A DNA stretch of 64,000 nt from Mesorhizobium sp. STM 4661 (GTDB lineage Bacteria; Pseudomonadota; Alphaproteobacteria; Rhizobiales; Rhizobiaceae). Location: the NCBI RefSeq assembly GCF_000359125.1, contig NZ_CAAF010000014.1, positions 40,830-104,829 of the forward strand, given 5' to 3'. The first letter of the stretch is position 1; every line of letters starts with the position of its first letter. Below are positions 8,680-18,672 of the stretch, one piece after another. Below the pieces are notes generated by a model that saw only the letters and a list, made by a program, of their open reading frames with translations, ran no database searches and had not been told where the DNA came from. A program made the position numbers and the translations under genes.

Positions 8680-9750
8680 ATGCATGGATTGCCAAGAGAA
8701 GTCAGAAGCTGGATTTACAATTTCTTTTACAGCGAGCACTCTGTCGCATATTTGAAAATTGACGCCCAGCTTTGCATAGCTGCGAAGGGCGGCAGTGTTA
8801 AACATTACGGACTCTCATCACTTCGCATTGGTAAGCCTGTTGCCGAGCAGCTTGAATTCATGGAAGGTTTGCTGCCTTGCCCGGAGCTTCCATATCATAT
8901 GGCCATGGTCGAACTGCCCAGCGGGCGTGTCGCGGACCTTCATCTTTTTGCTGACAATGCCTGCGTGTGGCTGCTCTTTCTTGACGCCACTGCCGAACGC
9001 GACAATAGGCAGCGGCTTCAACAGAAGGCTTATGAAATGACGCTCCTGCAAGAGAGGGAGCGTCAACTCAACGAGAAATTGCAATCGACGAACGAGGCGT
9101 TGAGGCAGAGCCAAGAGGGACTGTCGCGTGAATACCAGCGCGCCGAAAGCCTACTCCTCAACATTCTTCCGGCGTCGATCGCGGAGCGGTTAAAAGCGGA
9201 CGAACAAATTGCAGACAACCACGCAGAGGTGAGTGTGCTTTTTGCCGACATCGTCGGCTTTACGGAAAGAGCGCGGAGCGTCGGAGCCGAGACGACGCTC
9301 GCTATTTTAAATTACTTCTTCAAGGCGGCGGATCTGCTCTCGGAACGATACGGCTGCGAAAAGATCAAGACAATCGGCGATTGTGTGATGGTGGTCGCTG
9401 GCCTGCCCGCCGCGCGATCCGATCATGCAGAAGCCCTTGCGCATTATGCACTTGAACTGCGGAAAGCGGTTAAGCGCGAACGCTTCGCAGGAGAACCGCT
9501 AAGACTCAGAATTGGAATTCACTCAGGACCAATCGTCGCGGGCGTCATAGGCAAAAGGCGGTTTGCCTATGACCTGTGGGGCGAAACCGTTAATCTCGCC
9601 GCACGTATTCAAACGTCCGCGGAGCCCGATGAAATCCGTATTTCGGATGCAACTCACAAACTGCTTGGACCAAATTTTACTTGCGACCCACTCGCGGAAA
9701 CGGAATTGCGTGGTACAGGTCGTGTGCGAATGTGGCGGCTCCCGGCCTGA
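8680..9750 (+). CDS. Class III adenylate cyclase with N-terminal PAS-like domain
   Basis: A 356-residue cytoplasmic protein. Residues 1-105 look like a PAS-type sensor fold, 110-175 form a coiled-coil signalling helix, and 180-356 are the catalytic domain. Metal-binding Asp190 (FADIVGFT) and Asp234 (KTIGD), base-selecting Lys230 and Asp298 (AYDLWGE), and transition-state Asn305 and Arg309 are all present. The Lys/Asp pair predicts ATP rather than GTP as substrate, so the product should be cAMP. It is the last gene of the operon, 3 nt after the GTPase. A complete set of residues in one chain means an active homodimer is expected. Confidence 0.92.
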   Translation: MHGLPREVRSWIYNFFYSEHSVAYLKIDAQLCIAAKGGSVKHYGLSSLRIGKPVAEQLEFMEGLLPCPELPYHMAMVELPSGRVADLHLFADNACVWLLFLDATAERDNRQRLQQKAYEMTLLQERERQLNEKLQSTNEALRQSQEGLSREYQRAESLLLNILPASIAERLKADEQIADNHAEVSVLFADIVGFTERARSVGAETTLAILNYFFKAADLLSERYGCEKIKTIGDCVMVVAGLPAARSDHAEALAHYALELRKAVKRERFAGEPLRLRIGIHSGPIVAGVIGKRRFAYDLWGETVNLAARIQTSAEPDEIRISDATHKLLGPNFTCDPLAETELRGTGRVRMWRLPA

Positions 9751-10069
9751 TTTGCCGCTTGGCAGTGCCGCCCCCGGAGCGCATTGCATCTCAAGCTGGT
9801 CAAACATCATGGTTTCGAATGTCCGCAGAGGTGCGCGAAGCAGTCGACCACCGAGGCCACAGGGCCGTTTCGTGCGGTTGCAACTCCCCCCACCGCCAAG
9901 GCACATTATAGTTAGGAGCTTCGCCGAGACACTCGAAGTGAAGTACCCAACCCATTCGTCATGCTATTCTGGAACTTCCTCGTTGATCGTGGCGGTCAAG
10001 CCCGCCGCTGTTTTCGCCTTTGCGCGCTTACGATGAGCTTACATTGCCGGTTCAGAAAGCCATGTAAGC
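9751..10069. other. Gap between the cyclase and the tRNA terminator, no gene seen
   Basis: About 320 bp. No open frame with a recognisable product, no clear terminator for the cyclase operon and no copy of the dispersed palindromes were found. Confidence 0.5.
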
Positions 10070-10092
10070 AAAAGGCGCCCCGAAAGGCGCCT
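10070..10092 (-). terminator. Rho-independent terminator of the tRNA-Gly gene
   Basis: Perfect 7-bp stem AGGCGCC/GGCGCCT (10073-10079 and 10086-10092) around a 6-nt loop; on the minus strand it is followed by a short T run. It lies 30 bp past the tRNA 3' end. Confidence 0.75.
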
Positions 10093-10121
10093 CTTAATCG
10101 CTTGATTTTCTTGGAGAAAAC

Positions 10122-10196
10122 TGGAGCGGGTGAAGCGATTCGAACGCTCGACCCCAACCTTGGCAAGGTTGTGCTCTACCCCTGAGCTACACCCGC
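10122..10196 (-). tRNA. tRNA-Gly (anticodon GCC)
   Basis: Read on the minus strand this is a 75-nt cloverleaf with encoded CCA: acceptor GCGGGTG pairs with CACCCGC over 7 bp, the D-arm contains GCTCAGGGGTAGAGC, the T-arm GTTCGAAT. The anticodon loop CTTGCCAAG gives GCC (complement of 10162-10164), decoding GGC and GGU. A 9-bp hairpin (10199-10225) directly before the 5' end may sit in the precursor. Confidence 0.97.
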
Positions 10197-10330
10197 TCGC
10201 GCGGCTTTTGGGCCGCAAGCCGCGCCTATATGGCTGAAGAGCGCGGCGATTGCAACAGGGAAATCGCAGGCTTTTTCGGCCGCGCCCGGCGACGCCTACA
10301 AGGCTTGCGTCGCGGTGACGGCGTTCTTGT

Positions 10331-10379
10331 ATGCATGTCGTTATCGCAAAACCGCTGCGCACTTTTGCGCGACATGCAT
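10331..10379. repeat. Small palindromic element, copy 1
   Basis: Perfect 10-bp arms ATGCATGTCG and CGACATGCAT around a 29-nt centre containing CGCAAAACCGCTGCGCACTT. A related element in the opposite orientation occurs at 12269-12320. It lies in the leader region of the prolyl-tRNA editing gene. Confidence 0.7.
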
Positions 10380-10474
10380 TGACGGAATCATCGTCCCCCG
10401 GCGCAACGGTCTTGTCTCGTCCGCGCCATTGGCCGTAAACGGCGTGACCGGAACCCGCGACAACAGGACGCCTG

Positions 10475-10972
10475 ATGCCGAAAACCGAAGCCGAGCTTTT
10501 CGCCTTTCTCGCCGATCTCGGCATTGACGTCTCCACGCGCCGCCATCCGCCGCTGTTCACCGTCGCCGATTCGCAGGCGCTGCGCGGGGAAATCGCCGGC
10601 GGCCACACGAAGAACCTGTTCCTCAAGGACAGGAAGGACAATTTCTTCCTGGTCAGCGTCGGCGAGGAGGCGGTGGTCGACCTGAAGCAGATCCATAATG
10701 TGATCGGCGCCGCCGGTCGCGTCTCCTTCGGCAGGCCGGAGATGCTGATGGAGCTTCTCGGCGTCGTACCGGGCGCGGTCACGGTTTTCGGCCTGATCAA
10801 CGATACGAAGCTGCGGGTCAAAGTCGTCCTCGACCAGGAGTTGATGAACCATGCGGTGATCAACGCCCACCCGCTGACCAGTGAGGCAACGACGTCGATC
10901 GCCGCAGCCGATCTCGTCAGATTCGTCGAGGCAACCGGGCATGATGCTGCTATCTTGAAAGTCTCGGCATAA
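10475..10972 (+). CDS. Prolyl-tRNA editing protein (ProXp/YbaK family)
   Basis: A 165-residue YbaK/aa-tRNA editing domain, the single-domain type related to PrdX/ProXp-ala that removes alanine or cysteine mistakenly attached to tRNA-Pro. Diagnostic stretches are HPPLFTVADSQAL near the N-terminus, GGHTKNLFLKDRKDNFFLVS in the middle with the conserved Lys in K-N-L-F-L-K, and the late G-x-V-x-x-F-G-L-I-N pattern. It works in trans in the cytoplasm and is monocistronic in appearance; the thioredoxin-like gene follows after about 100 bp. The specific mischarged amino acid cannot be told from sequence alone. Confidence 0.9.
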   Translation: MPKTEAELFAFLADLGIDVSTRRHPPLFTVADSQALRGEIAGGHTKNLFLKDRKDNFFLVSVGEEAVVDLKQIHNVIGAAGRVSFGRPEMLMELLGVVPGAVTVFGLINDTKLRVKVVLDQELMNHAVINAHPLTSEATTSIAAADLVRFVEATGHDAAILKVSA

Positions 10973-11076
10973 GCGCCACATGGATGGCGGAATAGCCGGG
11001 ATGGCTGAAAAACCGACTTCTGGAGAAAGACGTTGCGCCAGGCCGAAGCCGGCGGCGCGACCGAAAGGGCGATGAG

Positions 11077-12069
11077 ATGAGCGATAACAATCCATTTGGC
11101 GGCCAATTCGGCAGCAATGGCGGTCAGTATGCCACATCGGTGCAGTATGGCGGCACCGAGGCGGCCGGTGCGAAAGCAGCACTTGGCGAGGCGCCGGCCG
11201 ACGTCATCAAGGACACCACGACCGCCACATTCGCCGCCGACGTCATCCAGGAATCACGCCGTCAGCCGGTGCTGGTCGATTTCTGGGCGCCGTGGTGCGG
11301 CCCCTGCAAGGAGTTGACGCCGCTGCTGGAAAAGGTGGTCAAGGCGGCCGGCGGCAAGGTCAAGCTGGTCAAGATGAACATCGACGACCATCCCTCGATC
11401 GCCGGCCAGCTCGGCATCCAGTCGATACCGGCGGTCATTGCCTTCAAGGACGGCCAGCCGGTCGACGGGTTCATGGGCGCCATTCCCGAGAGCCAGATCA
11501 CCCAATTCATCCAGAAGGTCGGCGGCAAGAATGGCGGCGCGCCGCAGGTTGCCGAGGCGCTTGCCGCGGCGGCGGAGGCGCGCGAGGCCGGCGACGCGCA
11601 GACCGCCGCGGACATCTACGACGCGATCCTGGAGCAGGCGCCGGAAACGATCGAGGCGATCGCCGGGCTGGCCGATCTTCTGTTCGAGGCCGGCGATACC
11701 GACGGCGCGGAAGCCATGCTGGCGCGGGCGCCGGAGGCAAAGAAGGATGCACCGCCGCTCGCCGCGGTACGCGCCAAGATGGCGCTCGCCGCGCAGGCAT
11801 CGGCGCTTGGCAATCCGGCGGAGTTCGAGCGGCGACTGGCCGACAACCCTGGAGATCACCAGGCACGGTTCGATCTTGCCATGATCCAGAACGCCCGGGG
11901 CGAGCGCATGGCGGCAGCCGACAATCTGCTGGCGATCGTCAAGGCCGATCGCACCTGGAACGAGGATGGCGCCAGGAACCAGTTGCTGCAATTCTTCGAG
12001 GCCTGGGGAATGACCGACGAGGCGACGCTGTCGGCGCGGCGCAAATTGTCGTCACTGTTGTTTTCCTGA
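11077..12069 (+). CDS. Thioredoxin-TPR co-chaperone, CnoX/YbbN-like
   Basis: A 330-residue protein: a disordered Gly/Gln-rich start, a thioredoxin domain (about 48-155) with the active-site motif WCGPC at 73-77, then a helical region (about 165-330) with TPR-like pairs, as in CnoX/YbbN. Family members bind unfolded proteins during oxidative stress and pass them to GroEL or DnaK; those with an intact CXXC, as here, may also have redox activity. The spacing to the Lon-N gene (387 bp) is filled by two repeat elements, so the genes are probably separate units. Confidence 0.9.
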   Translation: MSDNNPFGGQFGSNGGQYATSVQYGGTEAAGAKAALGEAPADVIKDTTTATFAADVIQESRRQPVLVDFWAPWCGPCKELTPLLEKVVKAAGGKVKLVKMNIDDHPSIAGQLGIQSIPAVIAFKDGQPVDGFMGAIPESQITQFIQKVGGKNGGAPQVAEALAAAAEAREAGDAQTAADIYDAILEQAPETIEAIAGLADLLFEAGDTDGAEAMLARAPEAKKDAPPLAAVRAKMALAAQASALGNPAEFERRLADNPGDHQARFDLAMIQNARGERMAAADNLLAIVKADRTWNEDGARNQLLQFFEAWGMTDEATLSARRKLSSLLFS

Positions 12070-12122
12070 GCCGGCGCTGTTTTTGACCGTTGGCCTTGCG
12101 GCCGGCGACGGCTGCGCCAGAT

Positions 12123-12269
12123 TAAGGTGTGTTGAGATTCAGGTCAGGACGAGCCGAAAATGGTGGTTTTCGAGAACCGGAGCGGAGCGGACATTTGGGT
12201 CCGTGAGCACCGGAAGCGCGGAAAATCGCCGTTTGCTGGCCGGCATCACCTGAATATCAACACACCTTA
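12123..12269. repeat. MITE-like element with 22-bp inverted ends
   Basis: Left end TAAGGTGTGTTGAGATTCAGGT (first 20 bases at 12123-12142) and right end at 12248-12269 match at 21 of 22 positions as inverted repeats. The 103-bp centre contains internal short hairpins (for instance CGGAC/GTCCG) but no open frame. Total 147 bp. It could be a non-autonomous mobile element or a structured intergenic repeat; no target-site duplication is obvious. Confidence 0.6.
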
Positions 12270-12320
12270 GTGCATGATGCCCAAGAGCACGCAGCGGTTT
12301 TGGGTCAGTGATATGCACTA
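12269..12320. repeat. Small palindromic element, copy 2 (inverted)
   Basis: Imperfect palindrome AGTGCAT...ATGCACT whose centre (GCGCAGCGGTTTTGGG-like) is the reverse-complement relative of the element at 10331-10379. It abuts the MITE-like element, forming a composite repeat block before the Lon-N gene. Confidence 0.55.
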
Positions 12321-12456
12321 AAACAAGGACTTGAAGCGCGCCGATCGGTTCAAGACGCGAAGCGCTTCAGGACAGGTCCGATCGCCTTGCTGCGTTGGGC
12401 ACAGGCGGATCGCAGGCATGGCGCGCTTCTCGATATGAAGCGATCGGAGGAACGAG

Positions 12457-13128
12457 GTGCAAGCGGGAAACGCGCATTACCGGCTGGGCACGGATCTGCC
12501 GTCGACGATCCCGATCTTTCCGCTCGAAGGCGCGCTGCTGCTGCCGAGAGGCCGCATGCCGCTCAACATCTTCGAGCCGCGCTACCTGCAGATGGTGGAC
12601 GAGGCGATCGCCGGGTCACGGCTGGTCGGCATGATCCAGCCTAGCCTCGACGGGGCGCTGCGTGCCCATGGCGAGCCGGAGCTCTGCAATGTCGGCTGCG
12701 CCGGGCGCATCATTGCGTTTTCCGAGAGTGGCGACGGCCGTTATCTGATTTCGCTGCAGGGCGTGTGCCGGTTCCGCATCGTGCATGAACTCTCCGTCAA
12801 GACGCCGTTTCGCCAGTGCCGTTTCGCGCCTTTTCTCACCGACCTGGACGAGGACCAGGCGGAGGCCGGGATCGACCGGCCGGCGCTGCTCAGAGCGTTC
12901 CGGGCCTATTTGCAGGCCAATGATCTGGAAGCCGACTGGGAAAGCGTCAGCCGCGCGGAAAACGCCATGCTGGTCAATGCGCTGTCGATGATGGCGCCCT
13001 ATGGGCCGGCTGAGAAACAGGCGCTGCTCGAAGCGTCGGATCTGAAGACGCGCGCCGAAACGCTGATCGCCATCACCGAAATGGCGCTGGCGCGCGAGAA
13101 TGAGGATTTCGGTTCGAGTTTGCAGTAA
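12457..13128 (+). CDS. LON peptidase substrate-binding domain protein
   Basis: A 223-residue stand-alone Lon-N domain with no ATPase or protease part. The opening [26 protein letters not shown] is the family signature, followed by G-M-I-Q and the beta-rich core; the C-terminal half is helical. It starts at GTG, chosen because a GGAGG ribosome binding site lies 6 nt before it. Such small proteins are widespread in alphaproteobacteria next to thioredoxin and Trm112-like genes, the same neighbourhood seen here; their role is not settled. Confidence 0.9.
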   Translation: MQAGNAHYRLGTDLPSTIPIFPLEGALLLPRGRMPLNIFEPRYLQMVDEAIAGSRLVGMIQPSLDGALRAHGEPELCNVGCAGRIIAFSESGDGRYLISLQGVCRFRIVHELSVKTPFRQCRFAPFLTDLDEDQAEAGIDRPALLRAFRAYLQANDLEADWESVSRAENAMLVNALSMMAPYGPAEKQALLEASDLKTRAETLIAITEMALARENEDFGSSLQ

Positions 13129-13211
13129 GAAGGAACTGTCCTTCTCCCCTTGTGGGAGAAGGGAGGGCCGCGCTAGACCTGAAGCGATTGGCCTGGAGAA
13201 GGACGGACCGA

Positions 13212-13451
13212 ATGGCGGACGGGCGTGACGGCAAGAAGATCGATGTCGATCGCAGGCTGCTGGAATTGCTGGCCTGCCCGCTGACCAAGGGTCCGCTGGC
13301 CTGGGATCCGGAACGCGGCGAACTCATCTCGAGGGTGGCAAAACTTGCCTATCCGGTGCGCGACGGCATCCCGGTCATGCTGCCTTCGGAGGCGCGGGCG
13401 ATCTCGGCCGAGGATGTATTGTCGCCGCCGCGCCTGGGCGGGCCGAGCTGA
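13212..13451 (+). CDS. Trm112-like protein
   Basis: A 79-residue protein of the Trm112p/UPF0434 family: [18 protein letters not shown], then ELIS and [18 protein letters not shown]. In eukaryotes Trm112 is a zinc-binding partner of methyltransferases; most bacterial short forms keep only part of the metal site, and here only one cysteine is visible. The ATG at 13212 gives the family's usual N-terminus; an upstream in-frame start would add 20 residues not seen in relatives. It follows the Lon-N gene by 83 bp. Confidence 0.88.
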   Translation: MADGRDGKKIDVDRRLLELLACPLTKGPLAWDPERGELISRVAKLAYPVRDGIPVMLPSEARAISAEDVLSPPRLGGPS

Positions 13452-13517
13452 ACGCAGCGCTCCCATCGGCCGGGCGATTCGACGGCTTGCGGCCGCTGGC
13501 GTCGGTGCTCTACGGCC

Positions 13518-13673
13518 GCCCCCCTCTGCCCTGCCGGGCATCTCCCCCTCAAGGGGGGAGATCGGCAGCTTCGCCTGCAGCGCTTCTCCCGCAACGTTGG
13601 AGATTGGCGAAAGCCTTAGCGACATCCAATCTCCCCCCTTGAGGGGGAGATGTCCGGCAGGACAGAGGGGGGC
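13518..13673. repeat. Dispersed palindromic element (RIME-like), copy 1
   Basis: Outer arms GCCCCCCTCTG and its complement, inner arms CTCCCCCTCAAGGGGGGAGAT and ATCTCCCCCTTGAGG-type, around a variable centre with TTGGCGAAAGCC-like sequence. The same design recurs at 20413, 27356, 31380, 34100 and 40040. Here it fills the space between the Trm112-like gene and the dnaE2 stop. Confidence 0.85.
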
Positions 13674-13723
13674 GCTGTCCCGCCGACATCTCGCAAGATT
13701 GCGCATCGCCGCAGCGCCATGCC

Positions 13724-16700
13724 CTATTGAAAATTGCGCCCCTTGGGCATGACCCTTTCTGCCTTCCCCGACAGCGTTGCGATCTCCCGCCTGTCGTTCT
13801 GCACGACAGGTGCGTCGGACTTCTCCTCCAGCAGCGTTGCCAGCCAGGGCGTCAGATCCTCGATCTTTTCGGCGACGATATGGATGACGTCGGATTCCGA
13901 CTGCAACTTGCCGGTGACGCGGACGAACCTTGCTCCCATGACAATGGGCCGGTAGCGGGTAAAGGTCCGTTCCCAGAAAATGACGTTGGCGACCGCCTGT
14001 TCGTCCTCCAGCGTCAGGAAGATCGCATTGCCCTTGCCCGGGCGCTGACGCACGAGCACGAGGCCCGCGACGGAGACCCGCCTGCCATCGCGCACCGAAG
14101 GGAGGCGCGCATTCGGCGTCACTCCGGAGCGGTCCAGCCGTTCACGCAGAAAGGCGACGGGATGCGCCTTCAGCGACAGGCCGAGCGAACGGTAGTCATG
14201 GATGACATGCTCGCCGAGCGGCATTTTCGGTAGCTTCGTCTCGGGCTCGAGATCGCGCAGGCGGATATTCTTCTGGTCGAACAGCGGCAGCATCTCGGCG
14301 GCGCTCTTGCCATCGAGCGCGCGGACCGCCCACAGCGCCGCGCGCCGGTCAAGGCCGATCGAGCGGAAGGCATCCGCCTGCGCCAGTTTCTCGATCTCGT
14401 CGACATCGAGGCCCGAGCGCAGCCAGACATCCCTGACGGTTTCGTAACCTTCGCCGCGCCTCGACACGAATATGTCCATGCGATCCTTGGAAAGCCCCTT
14501 GATCTGGCGGAAGCCGAGCCGCACGGCATGATTGGTCCTTATGACGCCGCGCATCCCGGCATGGCGGGCGAGGGTGCGGGCCGGATCGAAGGCCGATTCC
14601 TCCAGGGCGCAGTCCCAGCCGGAGAAATTGACGTCGGCCGCGCGGATGTCGACGCCATGGTCGCGGGCATCGCGGACGAGCTGCGCCGGCTGGTAGAAGC
14701 CCATCGGCTGCGAATTCAGGATCGCGGCGCAGAACACGTCGGGATAGAAGGTCTTGAACCAGCAGGAGGCATAGACCAGCAGGGCGAAAGAGGCGGCGTG
14801 GCTTTCGGGAAAGCCGTATTCGCCAAAACCTTCGATCTGCTTGAAGCAGCGCTCGGCGAAGTCCTTCTCGTAACCCCTGCCGACCATGCCGTCGATCATG
14901 CGCTGGCGATAATTGCCGATCGTGCCGGTGCGCTTGAAGGTGGCCATGGCGCGGCGCAATTCATCGGCCTCGCCCGGCCTGAAGCCGCCGGCGACGATGG
15001 CGATCTTCATCGCCTGTTCCTGGAACAGGGGGACGCCCAGCGTCTTGCCGAGAATCTTTTCCAATTCCGGCTTGGGATATTCGGGTTTCTCCTTGCCTTG
15101 CCGGCGGCGCAGATAGGGATGCACCATGTCGCCCTGGATCGGGCCTGGCCGCACGATCGCCACCTCGATGACGAGGTCATAGAAGGTGCGCGGCTTCAAG
15201 CGCGGCAGCATCGACATCTGGGCGCGGGATTCGATCTGGAAGACGCCGAGCGTGTCGGCGCGGCAGATCATGTCGTAGACCCTTTCGTCCCTCTCCGGCA
15301 GCGTCGCCAGTCCCAGCGGACGGTCATACTCGTCCCGGACATCGTAGTGATTGTGCAGAAGGGTGAAGGCGCGTTTCAGGCAGGTCAGCATGCCGAGCGC
15401 CAGCACATCGACCTTGAGGATCTTCACCGCGTCGAGATCGTCCTTGTCCCACTCGACCATCTTGCGCTCGTCCATCGCCGTCTTGACGATGGGCACGATC
15501 TCGTCGAGCCGGTCCCTGGTGATGACGAAGCCGCCGACATGCTGGGAGAGATGCCGGGGAAAGCCCATGATCTCGTTGGCGCGTTCGATCACCTGCCTTG
15601 CCAGCGGGTCGGTGCGGTCGATGCCGCCGGCGTGGGCCTCCTTTTCGCCGAGTTCCGAGGTCGACCAGCCCCAGATCGAGCTGGACAATGCGCTGCGGAC
15701 ATCCTCGGACAGGCCCATCGCCTTGGCCACTTCGCGCAGCGCCGAGCGGCCGCGATAGCTGATGACGGCGGCGGCCAGCGCCGTGCGCTTGGCGCTGTAT
15801 TTCGTATAGATGTACTGGATCACCTCCTCGCGCCGCTCATGCTCGAAGTCGACGTCGATGTCGGGCGGCTCGTTTCTTTCCTCGGAAATGAAACGCTCGA
15901 ACAGCGTATCGATCCTGTCGGGGCCGACTTCGGTGATGCCGATGCAGAAGCAGACGATCGAATTGGCGGCGGAACCGCGTCCCTGGCAGAGAATGTCCTG
16001 GCCGCGGGCGAATTTGACGATGTCATGGACGGTCAGGAAATAGCGCGCGTAGTTCAGGCGCTCGATCAGGCTGAGCTCTTCGCGAATGCGCTGCATTACG
16101 GAAGCGGGGACGCCCGCCGGATAGCGCGTGGCGGCCCCCTCCCTGGCCAATCGTTCGAGCTCGGCCTGTGGCCCGAGGCCCGATTCCGTCGGCTCGTCGG
16201 GGTAGTTGTACTGGAGGTCGCTGAGCGAGAAGGTCAGCTCGCTGGCGAAACGCAGCGTTTCCGCCAGCGCCTCCGGATGGCGGCGGAACAGGCGGGCCAT
16301 CTCGACTGGCGGCTTCAGATGACGCTCGGCATTGGCCGCCAGCTCCAGCCCGACCTCGCCGACAGGCATATTGAGGCGGATCGCCGTCAGCACATCCTGC
16401 AGCGGGCGCCGCTCGGCGGTGTGATAGAGGATGTCGTTGGTCGCCATCAGCGGCACGCCTGATGCCTCGGCAATCGCCGCCGCCTGCTCGATGCGGTAGC
16501 GGTCATTGCCACGATAATCCGGCGCAACGGCAAGCCGTAGGTTCCTGCCGAAGCGATCCCTAAGCTGGCTAATCAATGCGAGACTATCATCCGCGCCTGC
16601 CGTCAATTCGGGCAGGACGGCCAGCGACAGCAGATCGCCCCATTCGAGAAGATCGCTTCGCCGCAAAAGGGTCGCGCCTTTCTCGTTTTCGTCGCGCAGA

Positions 16701-17008
16701 TTGGCTTGCGTCAGCATGCGGCAGAGATGACCCCAGCCCTTGCGGTCCCGCGGATAGGCGAGAATATCCGGCGTGCCGTCGCAAAAAACCAGGCGGCAGC
16801 CGGGATGGTAAGGCAGCTTCTCCACCTTGGCCTGCTGCCAGGCGCGCACGACGCCGGCAACCGTGTTGCGGTCGGCAAGGCCGATCGAGGAGAAGCCGAG
16901 GAACTTGGCCGTGACCACCAGTTCCTCCGGCTTGGAGGCGCCGCGCAGGAACGAAAAATTCGACTGGATGCCGAATTCGGCATAGGGAACGATGGTCGGC
17001 GCGTTCAT
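13724..17008 (-). CDS. dnaE2: Error-prone DNA polymerase DnaE2 (ImuC)
   Basis: A 1094-residue C-family polymerase of the DnaE2 type, the catalytic subunit of the ImuA-ImuB-DnaE2 translesion mutasome. The PHP domain starts with [17 protein letters not shown], where the HxH metal motif of replicative DnaE is degenerate, as expected for DnaE2. The polymerase Asp pair lies in [12 protein letters not shown]; a C-terminal OB fold carries [16 protein letters not shown]. The ATG at 17008 overlaps the imuB stop by 4 bp (ATGA); a longer frame upstream would encode an unrelated arginine-rich tail inside imuB. It is the last gene of the SOS-controlled cassette and gives damage-induced mutagenesis. Confidence 0.96.
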   Translation of the reverse strand: MNAPTIVPYAEFGIQSNFSFLRGASKPEELVVTAKFLGFSSIGLADRNTVAGVVRAWQQAKVEKLPYHPGCRLVFCDGTPDILAYPRDRKGWGHLCRMLTQANLRDENEKGATLLRRSDLLEWGDLLSLAVLPELTAGADDSLALISQLRDRFGRNLRLAVAPDYRGNDRYRIEQAAAIAEASGVPLMATNDILYHTAERRPLQDVLTAIRLNMPVGEVGLELAANAERHLKPPVEMARLFRRHPEALAETLRFASELTFSLSDLQYNYPDEPTESGLGPQAELERLAREGAATRYPAGVPASVMQRIREELSLIERLNYARYFLTVHDIVKFARGQDILCQGRGSAANSIVCFCIGITEVGPDRIDTLFERFISEERNEPPDIDVDFEHERREEVIQYIYTKYSAKRTALAAAVISYRGRSALREVAKAMGLSEDVRSALSSSIWGWSTSELGEKEAHAGGIDRTDPLARQVIERANEIMGFPRHLSQHVGGFVITRDRLDEIVPIVKTAMDERKMVEWDKDDLDAVKILKVDVLALGMLTCLKRAFTLLHNHYDVRDEYDRPLGLATLPERDERVYDMICRADTLGVFQIESRAQMSMLPRLKPRTFYDLVIEVAIVRPGPIQGDMVHPYLRRRQGKEKPEYPKPELEKILGKTLGVPLFQEQAMKIAIVAGGFRPGEADELRRAMATFKRTGTIGNYRQRMIDGMVGRGYEKDFAERCFKQIEGFGEYGFPESHAASFALLVYASCWFKTFYPDVFCAAILNSQPMGFYQPAQLVRDARDHGVDIRAADVNFSGWDCALEESAFDPARTLARHAGMRGVIRTNHAVRLGFRQIKGLSKDRMDIFVSRRGEGYETVRDVWLRSGLDVDEIEKLAQADAFRSIGLDRRAALWAVRALDGKSAAEMLPLFDQKNIRLRDLEPETKLPKMPLGEHVIHDYRSLGLSLKAHPVAFLRERLDRSGVTPNARLPSVRDGRRVSVAGLVLVRQRPGKGNAIFLTLEDEQAVANVIFWERTFTRYRPIVMGARFVRVTGKLQSESDVIHIVAEKIEDLTPWLATLLEEKSDAPVVQNDRREIATLSGKAERVMPKGRNFQ

Positions 17009-18672
17009 GCGAAAACCCCATGCATGAACCAGCGCGGCGGAACTTGAGAGGCGCCGTAAAGGCCCTGGCGGTAGAGCCAGTAGCGGCGGCCGTCGCTGTC
17101 CTCGATGCGGAAATAATCGCGGGTCGGCGCGTCCTCGCCGCCCTGCCCCCGCCACCATTCCGGCGCGATGCGTTCGGGCCCCTCGGCGCGCGCCACACGA
17201 TACAAGGCCCGCCGCCAACGGAAATTCATCGGCGGTCCCTCAGGCATTTCGGTGGCCGGCACCTCGATCGGCTCGGGCGAGCGGAACAGCCGGATCGGCC
17301 GCTCCAGTGGGTAGATCGTGGCCGGTGGGTGGATCGTGGCCGGCGGATAGATTGTCATGAGCGGATTTCTGTCCGGCTTCCTCGGCGGCGAGGTCCTTTG
17401 CGGGGCCTCCGAGAAAGGGACAGTGGCGACGGCGCGCTCCGGCAGATGGCTCTCGACAGTAACCGGCCGCAGGACCGCGCCGTCACCGAGGCGGGCGCGG
17501 ATGCGGTCGGCGAACAGCGCGATATCGGCGTCGCAATCATCCGTCTCGCCGGTGAGATCCGCCTGCTGCATGTCGAAGGCCGCCGCCGACAGCACCGAGA
17601 GCCGCACAAGGTCGAAGCCATAGCCGGCATCGATATCCTGTTCGAGCGCGGCCAGCCTTTCGTGGAACAATTTTTGGATCAGCAGCGGCTCGCGCAAGGG
17701 ACGCGAGGTGCCGACAGCGATGCGGCTGACGGCGCCGTCGACGCGGAAAAGCAGCAGCGCCAGCCGTCTCGCGCCCTCGCCGCGGCGCTCGAGATCGGCC
17801 TTCAACGTCGTCGCCAGCAGGCTCACCAGCCGTTCTATATCGTCGGTCAGCATGATTGGTTCGGCGAGATGGCGTTCGACCGAAAGCGGCGCCACCGGCA
17901 GGCGCGGCGACACGGCCTCGTCGAGGCGGCCGAGCGCCTGGTCGAGGCGCAACAGCAGCGAGGCGCCGAAGCGGCGGGCAAGCGGCGCGCGGGGTGCTGT
18001 CATGACGGCGCCCGCCGTGCGCAGGCCGACGCTTTCCAGGCTGGCGCGTATTTCGGGCTCGATGCGCAGCGCCGCCAGCGGCAAGGGGACCAGAAGCGCC
18101 TCCTCCTCGCCGCTCTGGACGATGTGGTCGCCGGCGAACCGCGCCGCCGCCCAGGCCGCGCCCGGCGTGGCGGCAAGGCCGGCGCGGACGTCAAAACCCT
18201 GATGGAAAAAGCGCGACAGGATGTCGTCCAGCATCGCGCGTTCGCCGCCGAACAGATGGGTGCAGCCGGTGACGTCGAGGAACAGGCCGTCGATCCCGTC
18301 GAGCGCCACCAGCGGGGTGTAGCGGTCGCACCAGTCGGCGAGACCTTCGAGCAGGCGGCGGTCGGCCTCCGGATCGGCCTCGACGACGTCGATCGAGGGA
18401 TGCATGGCGCGCGCATCGGCAATGCCCATGCCGCGCTTCAGGTGAAGCGCCTCAGCCCGCTCGTCGAGGGCCGATATGCGCTGGGCGTTGCGGTCGCGAT
18501 GGCTGATCACGAGCGGTGGATGAGATGGCGGCAGGTGATCCGACGGGCGCGAACGCCCGGACCGCCCCAGACGCTGGCGCAGGATCCTTTCGGCGGCGAG
18601 ATGCGGGAACCACAGGGACAGGATTCTTTGCTCGTTCTTCTCCGGCCCTTCTTTCCTCGAAAACATGTTCAT
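17005..18672 (-). CDS. imuB: ImuB, Y-family polymerase-like mutasome subunit
   Basis: A 555-residue Y-family protein that acts as hub of the translesion mutasome, binding the beta clamp and DnaE2. The conserved start [19 protein letters not shown] begins about 15 residues in; later [14 protein letters not shown], the little-finger region and a C-terminal domain ending [17 protein letters not shown] follow. ImuB proteins lack the full set of catalytic acids and are considered inactive polymerases. The ATG at 18672 is the first that keeps the whole conserved N-terminus; it lies 221 bp inside the end of imuA in another frame. A run of [14 protein letters not shown] repeats near residue 430 is probably a flexible linker. 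Confidence 0.94.
   Translation of the reverse strand: MNMFSRKEGPEKNEQRILSLWFPHLAAERILRQRLGRSGRSRPSDHLPPSHPPLVISHRDRNAQRISALDERAEALHLKRGMGIADARAMHPSIDVVEADPEADRRLLEGLADWCDRYTPLVALDGIDGLFLDVTGCTHLFGGERAMLDDILSRFFHQGFDVRAGLAATPGAAWAAARFAGDHIVQSGEEEALLVPLPLAALRIEPEIRASLESVGLRTAGAVMTAPRAPLARRFGASLLLRLDQALGRLDEAVSPRLPVAPLSVERHLAEPIMLTDDIERLVSLLATTLKADLERRGEGARRLALLLFRVDGAVSRIAVGTSRPLREPLLIQKLFHERLAALEQDIDAGYGFDLVRLSVLSAAAFDMQQADLTGETDDCDADIALFADRIRARLGDGAVLRPVTVESHLPERAVATVPFSEAPQRTSPPRKPDRNPLMTIYPPATIHPPATIYPLERPIRLFRSPEPIEVPATEMPEGPPMNFRWRRALYRVARAEGPERIAPEWWRGQGGEDAPTRDYFRIEDSDGRRYWLYRQGLYGASQVPPRWFMHGVFA

Noticed and set aside
10199..10225. GCGCGGCTT/AAGCCGCGC hairpin as a terminator
   Set aside because: It is on the 5' side of the tRNA and lacks a T run in either direction.
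14528..16462. A 644-codon plus-strand frame opposite dnaE2
   Set aside because: It is antisense to a firmly identified polymerase, a common effect of high GC, and shows no domain.
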